Origin: Phorcus lineatus
Lineage: Eukaryota; Mollusca; Gastropoda; Trochida; Trochidae
Length of the DNA stretch: 64,000 nucleotides
Reading direction: 5' to 3'
Assembly (NCBI GenBank): GCA_921293015.1
Contig: OV121081.1
Coordinates: forward strand, 65,427,022-65,491,021
Shown here piece after piece: positions 51,508 through 63,507 of this stretch (positions within the stretch are counted from its first letter, which is position 1; each line of letters starts with the position of its first letter). The notes under the pieces were generated by a model. That model saw nothing but the letters and a program-made list of their open reading frames with translations, was not told the origin of the DNA and made no database searches. The translations under genes were made by a program, and so were the position numbers.

Positions 51508-51689
51508 AAGAAATAGAGTAGCCTAAACCATCATTTGTTTTGCAATAAAGTACAGTTTTGCCCTGAACTATTATAGTTAAAGCACAAGGCAGGAGCCAGA
51601 AGGCCGAGTGGTTTGACACTAATGATAGTTCAGGGCAAAACTGTACTTTATTGCAAAACACATGATGGTTTAGGCTACTCTATTTCTTA
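51508..51689. mobile_element. 64-bp-arm inverted repeat (foldback hairpin)
   Basis: The left arm 51508-51570 starts AAGAAATAGAGTAGCCTAAA and ends TTTTGCCCTGAACTA. The right arm 51626-51689 is its reverse complement with about two differences; the loop is 55 nt. A transcript would fold into a near-perfect ~63-bp stem. The arms contain GCAATAAAGTACAG, similar to GCAATAAAGTATAG in the adjacent CRE module, so both may be parts of one element family. Confidence 0.9.
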
Positions 51690-53360
51690 ATGATATGTAT
51701 CAGAATAACAAACTTAATTTGGAAGTTTGGAAGAGTGCCACACTTCAATTTTGAAATATTTTTCATAAATGTTTTCTGATAACGCAGTATTCCCAAAATG
51801 ATTTTAATCTAATAACACATCTTTATTTCATTTGTCATTTTCATTCATCTTCCAACAATCAATTATCCTTTGTAAATTTCTCGCAAGGGGTATGTTATAT
51901 CTTCATCTTGAAAAACAAAATGGGGAATACTTTTAATATTCTAAAAAGAATTTAACACTTATATTTGCTAATTATTTGTTATATATGCATGTGATGAACA
52001 TTATTTATCTATCTAAAAAAAAAATTCCCAGTTTCTCATTGTCTACTTTTAATCTTTTAAAAAATCTACATATTATTGAATTGGATACAAATAAACATTT
52101 CAATTTGCCTTTATTTCTACTGACTGTTTTCCTCCCGGGCATTATTTCAACCCCTAACATTTTGTTAACTATTTAAATATATAAATATTTAGGTTTTTTT
52201 TGTATTTATTGAAAATATACCTTGTATCCAAAAAAAACTTAAATCCAACAACAAAATATACGGGCTGCAAGCACAATGATTTCAAACTTCGATCTGATGA
52301 TCTGTCACAACATACCAACCAAGAAGCATGTTTATGAACTGCTTAACATCGGCCTTCTACCCTTGTAGACGGGGCCGGAGTGACAGACGACTATGATGTC
52401 ACATTAGGGAAGTAATATTACAAAAACAGTTGCAAGACAATGTTTTTTATTCAAAAGAAGCAGTTTTAATATGAACATAACATGATCGGTTAAGCTAAGC
52501 AAATCTATTTCCCTATCTCAATGATTAAAAGGTGTTCACAAAAAAATGACCGCCAGTGTTTGTTTGTTTTCTCTCTGACTACAGACAATAAGGATGAGTA
52601 ATGAGATGTTTTGACCCACAGAAGGTAATAAATTTGGCAAATTAGGAAAATTTTAAGAAAATAATATTTCAATAAAACAATGAGAATGCCGCTTTAAAAT
52701 CTTAAACCCATTATCATAATCTTTTAAAATAATGTAAATTCAAAATCTCATATTCAACAATATCCTAACACCATCTGCCTATTTCCATTTATTTTCTTCT
52801 AAAACATACAAGTCTAGAAAAAAAATCTAAAACACACTTATTCAAATGGTCCATTTCCTGTGCAATTTTCTCTTCCAACTTTACAAGACGGTTTCTTCCT
52901 TTTTTTAGGCCAAAAAGTTCAAGAAAATTGTTTTCGAAATTTCTTTGGTAAAATAATCTAATGACTGCCAGAACCTCCAATCACACACCATGAAGGTCAT
53001 AAAAAAACATTTAAAAATTTCAGAATTTTAAACCTGAAAGAAGTTCCAGACAAAGAAAGTGTTTCTCTATTTTGAATAATCAGTGCTAGGCCATTTTGTA
53101 TGGCCTCTTGACAGGAATCTCAGTAGTAAACTAAGAGAATAATACAGGGATTTCCACTGGCAAAAGAAATTCTTATTCTTGGACCTGCACCTGATATCCT
53201 GGACCTGATATTCTTGGACCTGCAGGTGGTAAATAATATTTTTTGAACTTGAAATTGACAGCAAAAGCAACCAGATTCAGCAGAATTTCATATAGACTAT
53301 TGTGAGAATAATATAAGAGCGCAAGTGTAATGTGAGCATTTTGTTTTTTCAGGATCTGTG

Positions 53361-53874
53361 CATACATGTCAACCCCCACGGTTTACACGTATTTACTACG
53401 GTTTTTGTTAAATTAAAAATGGTAAGGGTGCAGTGGTATTTTGCTACGGATTTTCCTAAAATATTACGTCAAAATATTTTTTACCAATTTTTAACAAAAT
53501 TCATAAACAAACACGAGAATTCATGGAAGTCGCCATTGTTTACATTTGGAATACCTCGATATGTACTTCCGGCAGTACCAACAAGCCCTTCCGAAAGTTT
53601 AGCATGCGCAGAAATGATTTTCCGGCTCACCGAAACTAGCGAGAATTTCATGAAACACATGGTCAAATTAGGTAAGGTTCAACAGGTCAACATTAAATTT
53701 TGTTGAAACGAATGCAAAGTGTTTGTTTTGATGTACAGAAAAAGACAAGTTCAAATTAAGGTAAGATCTGACCATTTTTATTTTGCATGAATTATTACTA
53801 TGTATTTAGTATGGAAATTATGGATTATTTAACCAGGGAGTACAGATTTGAGCAATTAGGGGTTGACATGTATG
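53361..53874. mobile_element. 514-bp MITE with perfect 16-bp TIR and 6-bp TSD
   Basis: CATACATGTCAACCCC at 53361-53376 is the exact reverse complement of 53859-53874. TCTGTG flanks it on both sides (53355-53360 and 53875-53880) as a target duplication. The 124-codon plus ORF (53332-53706) covers its left part but starts outside it and has no recognised domain. The interior around 53520-53630 is GC-richer and has promoter-like motifs (see findings). Confidence 0.85.
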
Positions 53875-54784
53875 TCTGTGAAACATTGCAAAAGTGAGCA
53901 CAGTTCACATACAACTGCCTCTAAATAACATCAATCATTTAAAAAAAATGAAGTCAATGATATTAATGAGGGGGGATCACATTAAAAAAGGTGATGTTAC
54001 ATATTTGGACAGATAATGGTTACCACATAGGGAAGGTCATATAAAACTTATCTCATAGTTATGAAGCCACAAAGTTCTCTTGAAACAAAACAAAGTTTTT
54101 GTTTTTGGCAGCACTCTAGAGATTTAAGCCCTATAAGTAACATTCCACACTTGAAGTTTCAAAGTCATTAAGTTTTTGAATAATGCCCCAGCAAGAAAAG
54201 AAAGCCATGAAACTTTGCTAGTTAAGATCAAAATTCAAAAAGAATTTGGCATTCTTGAGTTTTAAACCCTAAAAGCACATCACACCAGATTTGTAATTTC
54301 CAAAACATTTATTATCCAGAAATGCAGAAAAACGATTGCGGGCACACAGACAGACAGACAGGCAGAGCGCTATATATTCCCAACTATGTTGTAGTAGTGG
54401 TCTCTTGTCAAAGTTCCAGTGTCTTTCTACTAAATAAAAATCGTTAACAATTTCCTTTGAGAGAAAATTCATTTCTTGCAAATATGAAAGTCAACTACTT
54501 TCATGAAATATCTCACAAATGGAATTTTTCAGTCTAATGCATTTACGACATTAACATCATAAAAGTTAAGCAAACTTCAGTATTACATAATACAAGTCTT
54601 AAAAAGCACTTAGCTTAAAATATGTCCAGCTGCATTGTACAGTAATTGAAAAACAGCCTTGACATTAATAACCTCATTATTCAAAACATCTGCCCTACCT
54701 TTTAACCATGATGCATCAAGCATGTTTTTCTACTATCTTTATCATCATAACTCTTACTGCTGCATGACAGAATTATTTTTCTAG

Positions 54785-54920
54785 CATTCGGTAAAGATCA
54801 AAACTGACGTCCACAAATTCAAGTATAATTTTTTAATGACATCATGAAACGATGGCCTATGACGTCAACAACAACCATGACAGAGTTATGATGTCACCAG
54901 CCATAGCCCTGGTCGAGGAT
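54785..54920. repeat. Dispersed CRE module, copy 2 (decayed)
   Basis: Homologous to 51290-51450. The corresponding palindromes read TGACATCA (54837), TGACGTCA (54860) and TGATGTCA (54889): two of three have lost CpG by C-to-T-type change. It directly adjoins, and slightly overlaps in frame, the reverse-transcriptase fragment. Confidence 0.8.
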
Positions 54921-55180
54921 TCCAATAATTTTGTACATTTTGTACAACTCGGTGTAATTATTTTTAGTGCCGAATTTTGGTCCATGAAGGAACAAGAACA
55001 GTCAGACGCAAAGGAGTTGAGAGCCTGACCTTCAGGGTTACTGGCATCATGAATAAGCCTAACAGAACCATCCTTTTTGGGTACTGCCCCTAACGCACTA
55101 CAGTTCACTGGTTGGCAGTCTGTTAACACATAATTTCCATGCACAATTTCAAAAGATAGCTTGTGATTCGGGGGGCATTT
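54900..55180 (-). pseudogene. Reverse-transcriptase fragment of a retroelement
   Basis: An open minus-strand stretch reads SALGAVPKKDGSVRLIHDAS, then NPEGQALNSFA. This matches the conserved N-terminal RT blocks (S.LG.VPK..G..RLIHD.S.P.G...N) seen in tyrosine-recombinase/DIRS-like and related retroelements of marine invertebrates. The catalytic YxDD block and all other domains are absent nearby, and the frame runs out into the CRE module. It is a truncated relic. The superfamily assignment is tentative. Confidence 0.7.
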
Positions 55181-55794
55181 AAAAAAACTAAAATGTAGTT
55201 TAATTTATAAACTATCACATTAACATCAAACCACTTGGCTTTCGTTCTCCTTCTTTAAGTAAGGAAGTTAAGCTAAGGAAATGACACTAGAACTTATAGA
55301 TAAGTCATAGATCAGGGTCTTCTGTACTGATTGTAGAGGATACTCAACGTACTTACATTGAACAATATGATACGTTTCACGATATGGTTCAATATGATAC
55401 AATAATGATACAATGATGATACAATGTTTTCAGGTATTTATGATAAAAAGAAAGATTAACTTTTGACAGCACCTTGAGATGACACAGAGACCATATCACG
55501 ATATGTATATTGTCAGATTAAGTACAACAATGCTTCATACTACGATATGTCATCACAGCTCTGAGTTCAGATGAGGAGATCCGAGTATGAATGTCAAGAT
55601 CAGGTGTATGTTATATATAAGTTGCCCATGTCAGATACTGCAGTGTAATATTTATAAGGCATTATTGAACTAGTTTAATACTAATTTACGTATGATGACA
55701 CAATACAATATTGTTGTGATTTCACAACATAGACAATCAATATGCTTGCTTAATGAGTAATAAAAACACATAACTCCTACTCCAACCATTCAAT

Positions 55795-56102
55795 GGGCAC
55801 AGTAATGTGGTGGTTAGCATGCCTTTGATGCCAATGGTCTGGGTTCAATCCCGGTTGAGGCACTAAACATTTGTAACTTCCCTGGGCAAGACACTTCATC
55901 TACATTGCAATAACTCTACCCAGCTGTACCATTGGGTACCTGAACACAGGAAGGTAAGGACCTATAGCATCCTGTAACGAAGCATTTCCTAGGCTGCATC
56001 GTATTAGTATACCTCAGGGTACTAATACAATTTGTGCTTTTTGAGAATGCTGTCATAGATATATATATGCATGGTACAAGAGAGCTATTATTATTATTAA
56101 TG
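55795..56102 (+). mobile_element. tRNA-derived SINE, plus orientation
   Basis: A tRNA-like head has an A-box-like TGGTGGTTAGCATG and a B box GGTTCAATCCC. It is followed by a conserved body (CCCTGGGCAAGACACTTCAT), typical of SINE cores in aquatic animals, and a 3' ATT-rich tail (TATTATTATTATTAA). Length is about 305 bp. It is not a functional tRNA: the cloverleaf acceptor ends do not pair well and it continues into the SINE body. Confidence 0.8.
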
Positions 56103-56693
56103 CTATTTTTATAAAACCAGTGAATTATTTGGTATCAAGCTTGATTTTAGCTAAATTAAGACGAAAATTAATAGCTTATTTAATAAATTAAGAATTATAT
56201 GGATGGTTGTTTAGTATCTTCAATATCTATCTATAAATATATATATATATCAATTCTGGGAGAAAGCCTGCATCACTAATTTGTCTATGTATTGCAGTGG
56301 AACTTAGCAGCACTATCTGGAACAAGCAAACCATCAATAGTATCAAGCTATCAAATTCATTATCAAAACCCCTATATTTTCAAAAGAATGTTTTTGTTTA
56401 CATTAGAAACAAGAGAGTTTAGATTAGCACCATGTAGGACTCCAGCTAGTGGTCCTGAAAGTCTTCTTAACACATTTAGTATTTAATGATATATCTCCAC
56501 AATATGCGTGATGAGTCTTGTGAAAGGTGACAAATTAAATACATCTTTATCATATGTTTCAGATAGCTTTTAGCTCTCTTTTATTGTTTAACTGTCACTA
56601 AATTCAAGTTTAACATACACATCATTATTTTGTTTAGCAGTGTAGCCATTTGATACTCTATTAAGAAGTTGGTACAATTGAGGTTCTCTTCAG

Positions 56694-56975
56694 GTGAGTT
56701 GAGGTGAGCTGAGGTGAGGTGACTTGGTGTTTAACGCCGCTTCAAAGATTATTTCACTTATATCGCGGCTGCTAGTATTATTGCAGGAAGAAAGCCTACA
56801 ACACCATTTTGGCTATGCATTACGGTGAAACCTGTGAGAATCGGCTGGAATTAGCGAATAATGGGTGGTACTGCGCAGAAATTCAGTGTAGCATTGCACC
56901 CAAACCTGACGGGATTCGAACCACAGACCTCTTGATTCGAAGCCGAACGCGCTAACCACTGCGCTATCCCGTCCC
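56694..56975 (-). mobile_element. tRNA-derived SINE, minus orientation, with 13-bp TSD
   Basis: On the minus strand a tRNA-like head GACGGGATAGCGCAGTGGTT ... GGTTCGAATCCCGTC is followed by about 200 bp of body, containing GCGGCGTTAAACACCAAGTC, and a TCACC-repeat tail. AGGTTCTCTTCAG directly flanks it at 56681-56693 and 56976-56988. The intact TSD and good A/B boxes imply a fairly recent insertion. The GTTTAACGCCGC motif is familiar from mollusc SINEs (from memory). Confidence 0.92.
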
Positions 56976-57079
56976 AGGTTCTCTTCAGAGAGGTGCCCAT
57001 AACACATCAAGCATGAACTTATTTGCAACACAGGAATATGTAACAGCTTTCCAGCTAAATATTGTTATTCACATTTTGT

Positions 57080-57480
57080 ATGTTAGACTTGGCTGTTAGT
57101 ACACGCAGGAGATTTTCAATAGAAAGACACTTAAGACTACGTCCGTTTTGTAAATCTGCTGTTGAAGATGAAGTCCACTTTGCTTTTGTTTGTCCACACT
57201 ATGCTGATTTAAGAAAAACATATATTTCACACGTTTATCTATCAAAGTACTCTATAACTGCCTTTATGTCAATTATGTCTCCCAGAAACAAAAAGTAATA
57301 TGTAATAAAGCCTTTTTTGTAAATCATGCTGTTACATTAAGACAAATTAATATCTGACTTGTGAATTCTGCTTTGAAATGTTAATAATTATGTATGTACC
57401 CAATGTAACTTGTACCATTTGTATATGGGCTGGAGGCCTTATTATTACAACAAACTTCTTTGACTTTGACTTGACTAGAA
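57080..57480 (+). mobile_element. 3' end of a non-LTR retrotransposon (5'-truncated)
   Basis: The plus frame encodes RRFSIERHLRLRPFCKSAVE, then DEVHFAFVCPHYADLRKTYI, ending in a stop at 57296. C...VEDE.HF...CP.Y..LR is the C-terminal motif after the RT of L2/CR1/jockey-type ORF2 proteins. A ~180-bp 3' UTR ends GGGCTGGAGGCCTTATTATT and a TTTGACTTTGACTTGAC tail, typical of such LINEs. Only about the last 65 codons remain. Confidence 0.88.
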
Positions 57481-60400
57481 ACCAGTGGAAAGCAAACTGT
57501 TTTCCTACAGGGTCTTCTTGTTTCTCATTACATGTTCACTTATGTATTTGACAATCAATTTGACATCAAGCCCAGATCGTCAATTACTCTACCAAACTTT
57601 CTGTAATGGCAGACATCCCTTTACTTTTTCTAACCATGTTCTGACATATTCAACATCTTGTTATCTAAGCTGGAACCAGAGCTCCAGAGCTGCATACCTG
57701 CGTATTTTAAGGAATATAATCATTAAAAATTAATTGAAGTTAACATTGGAGTACAGATAAACAGGAATTTTCGTGAAAACTCAATAGAATCAGAAGATAC
57801 TATTTACCGTACACAATTGTTTGTACACATTAGATTTTATTTAACATTAACATGCAATTATTGGATATCAAAGCTCTACACCAGTGTTTGATTTCTCTCT
57901 GTGTTTTAAGTTGTTGGGAACCTGACCAGGTAAGAATATGTGTAGAAATGATAGCAGCATTAAAGCTTACAAATATCTGAGCAAATCAAGGCACTAATAG
58001 CATTTATGTTTCCAGCATCATTTGCCACAAGGACAGCCATTTAGTAAGGTACAGTGGACAGTTCAAGAATAGTTTCATAAGTTGTTATAAAGACATGAGT
58101 TATCTTATTATATGAATTTAATAAATTAACATTCAAGTTCAACACATAAAATAAGAATTATTATTTCAAAGTGACATTTCAAGACTAAAGAAAAAATCAA
58201 TACATTCAAGCTATTAATAATGCTTATGAGTACAGATTAACCCTGTCTTGTGGATTCATGACTGTACAATCACATTTTGTACATAAAATACAAAATTGTC
58301 AAAAATCTAAAGTGTCCCATTTTACTAAATACACTTTATGAATTGACTTTACTCAATGGTAACCAAATCAAGGAGTAGATACCCAATGGGTCCAAAGAAT
58401 ATCTGTAGGATTGTGCAATATTGTACATCAAATCTCAATTTCAACTTTAGTTACTATGGCAATAGCATGTGAATATGTCTTCCACAATTGACATTTATTG
58501 ATCATACAAATGATCTTTCTATATAAGATTACATCATTTCCATCATGATATTCTAAGCTAATCATTTCTTATATATATATTAAAAAAATAATCTATAATG
58601 GACAATGACAAATAAAACATTGGTAATTATATATTTTTATGACTCCACTGTTGATTAACTCAGAGACCAACTACTACTATTACTACTAATCTTGTTTTAT
58701 ATCAATGGAATCTTCCATATCATGTTATAACTTTTATACACACTGTTTTGAGTAAATATGAACTTGAGTATTCATTCAGTATTACTTATGTGGTATGTTA
58801 CCGTCATAATAACAAACACTTTCATAGAATTAGATGATGATATGTACTCCATTATTCAACACCTTTCAATGAATTAAAAACAATGTAAATGACAAAAAGC
58901 ACCACTTTAAAACATGTGTAATTCACATGTAAAGTTCAACAAGATAAAATCAAAACACTTGTTCCCCATACACATAGACAGCAACACAATCAAGCTAATT
59001 GCTACAGTTCCCATTGTATGCCAGGAATAAACACCAAAAAAACTTTCTGCCTGGATATGTGATATATATCAAACTCTCGGAGGTGATTACCCTACCTAAA
59101 AAAAAAACTGTCGGCAGCCACCTATGCCATATGCTAGTAATTATCATCAATTTGCACGTCTTTCCTAAAAAAAAAACTGTTACAACTATGTACAGTATTT
59201 GATAGCTCTAATTATACTTAAGGAAAGCTGGCTGTGTCATGTATCAGTAATAAGAATCAAATTAAAACACATCTACGAACAAAAGATATAAATCGATGAT
59301 TTGTCGTTCTCCAAACTTTCGTTTCCTGAATGTCAGTTGGTTAAATACAGACTAACTTTATTACTTTGCCTGACTACTTACTTTTATACCTCATATTCTG
59401 CATTTGAAATGATTATTTGTAACAGAAAGGAATGTTTTGCATTTTCGTACATGTGTTGATAAATTTACCAACGGTTTACCATGTCATGCCATAAGTCCAT
59501 TAGACTTTCCAGGCCTGATGAGCTAAAAATTAAGTACAAATATATATAGTTAAAAAACCACTGTCCTGAAGCACACAATAGATTCTGTTAGTATCCATAC
59601 ATACTTCATACGTCATACACAAGAGCAGCTATGAAGTCATAATGTTGACAGCAATATCACACAGGTTTTGGGTTAGCGCTGTGCCATGTGGGTGTTGCCC
59701 ATCTCTTGCTATGCGTACAATTACAGTAATGAAAAATGTAAAAAAACTAAAATAAAAACAATAACCAACTTGTGTCAGAGAACGCTATATCATTTTTTCC
59801 TTGAGTTACATCATCTGGCCAAGGCTTAAAATTTACACATTTGATACAACTCAAAAAAGATAATCCATCACTTCCCTTCACTCAGTACTTATTGTCAAAA
59901 TGATTTCCAGAAATTTGATTTTAAAGTCAAACTTGTAGCATAAGGAATAATACAATTATACTAATTCCCTGATATGAAGTTGATTTCCATCACAGTACGG
60001 AGCATCAAGCTTTGGTTGTGTTCTGCCTTCCATACTGTGTTTGTTTGGTTTCCCTCAAAGCAATGTCTCAGTTAAAGAAATAACTCATGCAAAATCCTTC
60101 CTGCTTTCAGGCAAGGGGCAATATAAAAATACACTTGTGCATGAAAATAACACTGGTTTGTATTACCATGACATACATCTCTGACACGATTATTACACAA
60201 TATTAAGGTAGAATTACAATGTGCGTATTTTAAAATTTCCATTTTATGCAGTGTGTCATCGTTTGTTGTCGGAATAAAGAGTGTTGTATTCATTATGATC
60301 TAAATACAGTAAAATGCTGCAGGTTTGTTTAACTGTATCATTGTGAGATAGATGAGATCTAAAGCAGTCTAGCAGTTTGCTCCTCAAGCAGTGCATCTGC

Positions 60401-61799
60401 CGACTCTACTCAAATACTCATGTACCGGCTTACGAATCCTCAAAACCACATACTTGTTTTGTTTATAAATGTCATTCACATTTAGACAAAACCAAGTTGC
60501 CACTAACTGAAGCACTTGAGCAGTCAAGCATGGACATCAGCCACCAGAGCGAGACAAGAATAACAAACATTCTAGAGGTTGATTGCAACACAATATGGTT
60601 GACCAGCGTCCAGCGGCTGTGACCCTCCTGGTTACTTCTGGTGCTGGTCAATATGTAATCTTGGACCTAATCCCCCTCAACACCACACAATAGCCATCCA
60701 CTGGCTGGTCAGACAGCTCTGGACAAGGCTACTGACCGATGCTGAATTTCAGTATACTGGTCACGAAGCAATCTCAGATAAAGAAAACTGGAGGTAGCCT
60801 TTCTCCTAGTTGCTAAATATAGAAAATATCCCCTTAGTGTCATCACTTATCAAATATCTTTTAAACAATGTGGTATTTTATGCTCTACTTGTTGGTAGCA
60901 GGCTCTATAAGCTTTTATACATTTAGTACATCATACTCCATGGTATGGTACTGTGTGCTCTACTGCTGGACAAACTGTAATCAAGTACATTACACTTCAA
61001 AAGATCAAATAGATTTGTGTAACACCTTTCATGGCGACCAATGCAAAAAAAAAAATGTTTTTGTTGATAAATTAAATTTTACCCTGTGTCTATTGAGTAG
61101 TTTACACTTTGGTATTCAAACCAAAAAGAATTTTCATTGTAAAAGTAAAAATAAGTAAACAAATTCTTGTTGATACTTTTCATTTAGAAGACTCCTGCTT
61201 GAGATTCTTTGCACAAAATATTTTCACTTTATTTCATAGTCTTTTTTTCAATTTTCATCTTTCCCATTATTACAAGTAATATTCTTAACAAAACGTTGAT
61301 CCGAACTGGTCATTCTCCACTACTAGACAAGATGATTGACATGAAAAATGGTATCTTCAATTTTTTATTCTCCCTATACTTACCTAACCCAGAATCATTT
61401 CACTAATTAATGAACAAAACAAAACATAACTTTATAAAATAACAATTGAAAACAAAAGAACTCTTCACCAATCACCAATCGAAATAAGACTTGCAAGACC
61501 ATTCACTTCATTTCTTCCTCATTTGACATTCAGGTTATCCTAAGCCTGTCTAAATTGTCAACATCATCTCTTCTTACACATTTTCATCTGTCACTCTTTC
61601 TCAATGTGCAAACATTTGACCTAAACCTGTCATTCTTACAAAGTGTGGATCTATCTTACCTCAACTTGCAAGTATTTGATGTAAACTGATAATTCATTCA
61701 CACTACTTGACTTTAAACTCTTAATTTCTCTTTCTGCATCTAATTGACTTTACCTTCACATTTAATCACAGTATGCATCTATGAGACCATTAAGCTTCA

Positions 61800-61980
61800 C
61801 ACTTCATTATTATGTGGAACTTAACCAAAACTTGTCATTAGTTCACAATGTGTAACAATTTAACCAAAACTTGTCATTAATTCACAATGTGTAACAATTT
61901 GACCAAAACTTGTAATTTAATCACAAAAAGAAACAATTTGACCAGAATTAATAACCTACCCACAATGTGCAACTGCCTGA
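61800..61980. repeat. ~39-bp tandem repeats
   Basis: ACTTGTCATTAATTCACAAT followed by GTGTAACAATTTGACCAAA occurs about four times, nearly identical in the middle copies. Weaker related units ('..cttaacctgtcatt..cacaatgtg..') extend on both sides, about 61540-62200. Confidence 0.85.
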
Positions 61981-62261
61981 CCCTTAACTTGTAGTTTTGT
62001 TCATGATCTACATTTTTGTGATATTAACTTATTATCTAATGATAATGTGTTATTAATCCACAATGTTCATCTTTATGACTTCAACTTAAAATTCTTTCAG
62101 AGTTTTCTTCTATCAGACCTTAACAAGCAATCTATTCCCAATGTACATGCACATGATCTCAACCTACCATCCTTTTAAAACACGCAACTACTTAACCTTA
62201 ACTTAAATTTTACAGCAATTACCACATACCTCAAAATTATCTCAACCACAACATTTTGTCA

Positions 62262-62530
62262 ATTCATTTTACTATTTGAAGTGAAGTTGTCATTTGTCTT
62301 TAATTTTCTAACTAGTTAATGTATTCACATTATTTGAAGTGAAGTTTACATTTGTTCTTAATATTTAACTAGTTAATCATATTATTTGAAGTGAAGTTAA
62401 TATTTTGCTTAACATGTGACTAGTTAATGTAATCATATTATTTGAAGTGAAGCTAATATTTTGCTTAATATGTAACTACTCAATGTAATCACATTATTTT
62501 TAATGTTTTTAATGTGTAACTAGTTAGTGT
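62262..62530. repeat. ~56-bp tandem repeats, about 4.5 copies
   Basis: ATTATTTGAAGTGAAG followed by TTAATATTTTGCTTAA and AACTAGTTAATGTAATCACA recurs near 62274, 62330, 62386 and 62442, with small deletions. Confidence 0.9.
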
Positions 62531-63422
62531 ATAATCACATCCTTCTTTCATAATATTCAGCTGTTGATCAAAACTCTTTCTGGTTTCTTCTGTGAAACTA
62601 TTTGACCTGAGAAAAACCCTGTGTTAGTGATAATCTGCCCACCACCAGGGTGAGACTTGACTTGTAAGCTACGTCCTGGGAATTCACAAAGCAGATGGCA
62701 TAACGAATCTGTCATCCTTACACCTTCACATTTAAATCCCACAGACATGCTAAACCCACCATAACATGTCTGCCATAATTCTCGTCTTATATCGCAACGG
62801 CCAGTAAGCTCCAATCAGCCCTGTTTGATCAAAGGTGAAATCCAGTCGGCCATAAATTCTCCAACGGATATTTATTACATCTTTCAAATCGAATTTATTG
62901 GCAATAATTTATAAACCATTGTCAACAAGCAGATCTCATCCAATTAACACACGGAATGCATTGATTTTCCTAATATGATTACTTGTAACAGAGGGAATTG
63001 TATTGACGCAACGACCCTACCAGGAATACAATCTCACAATTCCTTCACCTACATCTCTTTGTAGCCATCATCACAGTCAGAGACAAAATACGGAATAAAC
63101 GACTCTCAAAGAGCCGGTTCAATAAATTGTGATTAAATGTCAAGATGGAGCCCAAATCACTCCAAATAATCAGACGGTGTGCAGAGCTCACTTATGAAAA
63201 ACCTCAGTCAAATATTTCTCAAAGATTTTGCGAAAGATCACATCGAGGGTCTAAACAAATTAAACTGGCAAATCAATGGAAGGATCAATTTCAAGTTGCA
63301 GGAAAAAAATGTTCTTAATGAGGTGCCGAGAGAGTACGTCAGTATGCTTCTGTCTGCGGAGGTGGTAGGCAGTGCACAGGGGGTTCAGCAAGGAGCCACT
63401 GCTATGATGTATACTGTAAAAT

Positions 63423-63507
63423 CATAATATTTTGCGGGGGTTTAATTTTCGCGTTTTTCGCGCAAAGCCATAATGCGCGAATAATAAAACATCGCGAAAT
63501 ATTATGG
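63423..63507. mobile_element. Foldback/MITE fragment with CGCG-rich arms
   Basis: CATAATATTTTGCG...TTTAATTTTCGCG on the left pairs imperfectly with CGCGAATAATAAAACATCGC and GAAATATTATGG on the right. ATACTGTAAAATCAT just to the left is a common start of this element type in molluscs (from memory). Confidence 0.65.

Noticed and set aside
55795-55870. Functional tRNA gene
   Set aside because: A and B boxes are present but the acceptor stem does not close and the sequence continues into a SINE body; likewise the minus copy at 56975.
62557-62814. 85-codon minus ORF with Cys/Gly-rich segments (CYGGFSMSVGFKCEGV)
   Set aside because: It looks mildly protein-like but no family, splice sites or start context could be supported.
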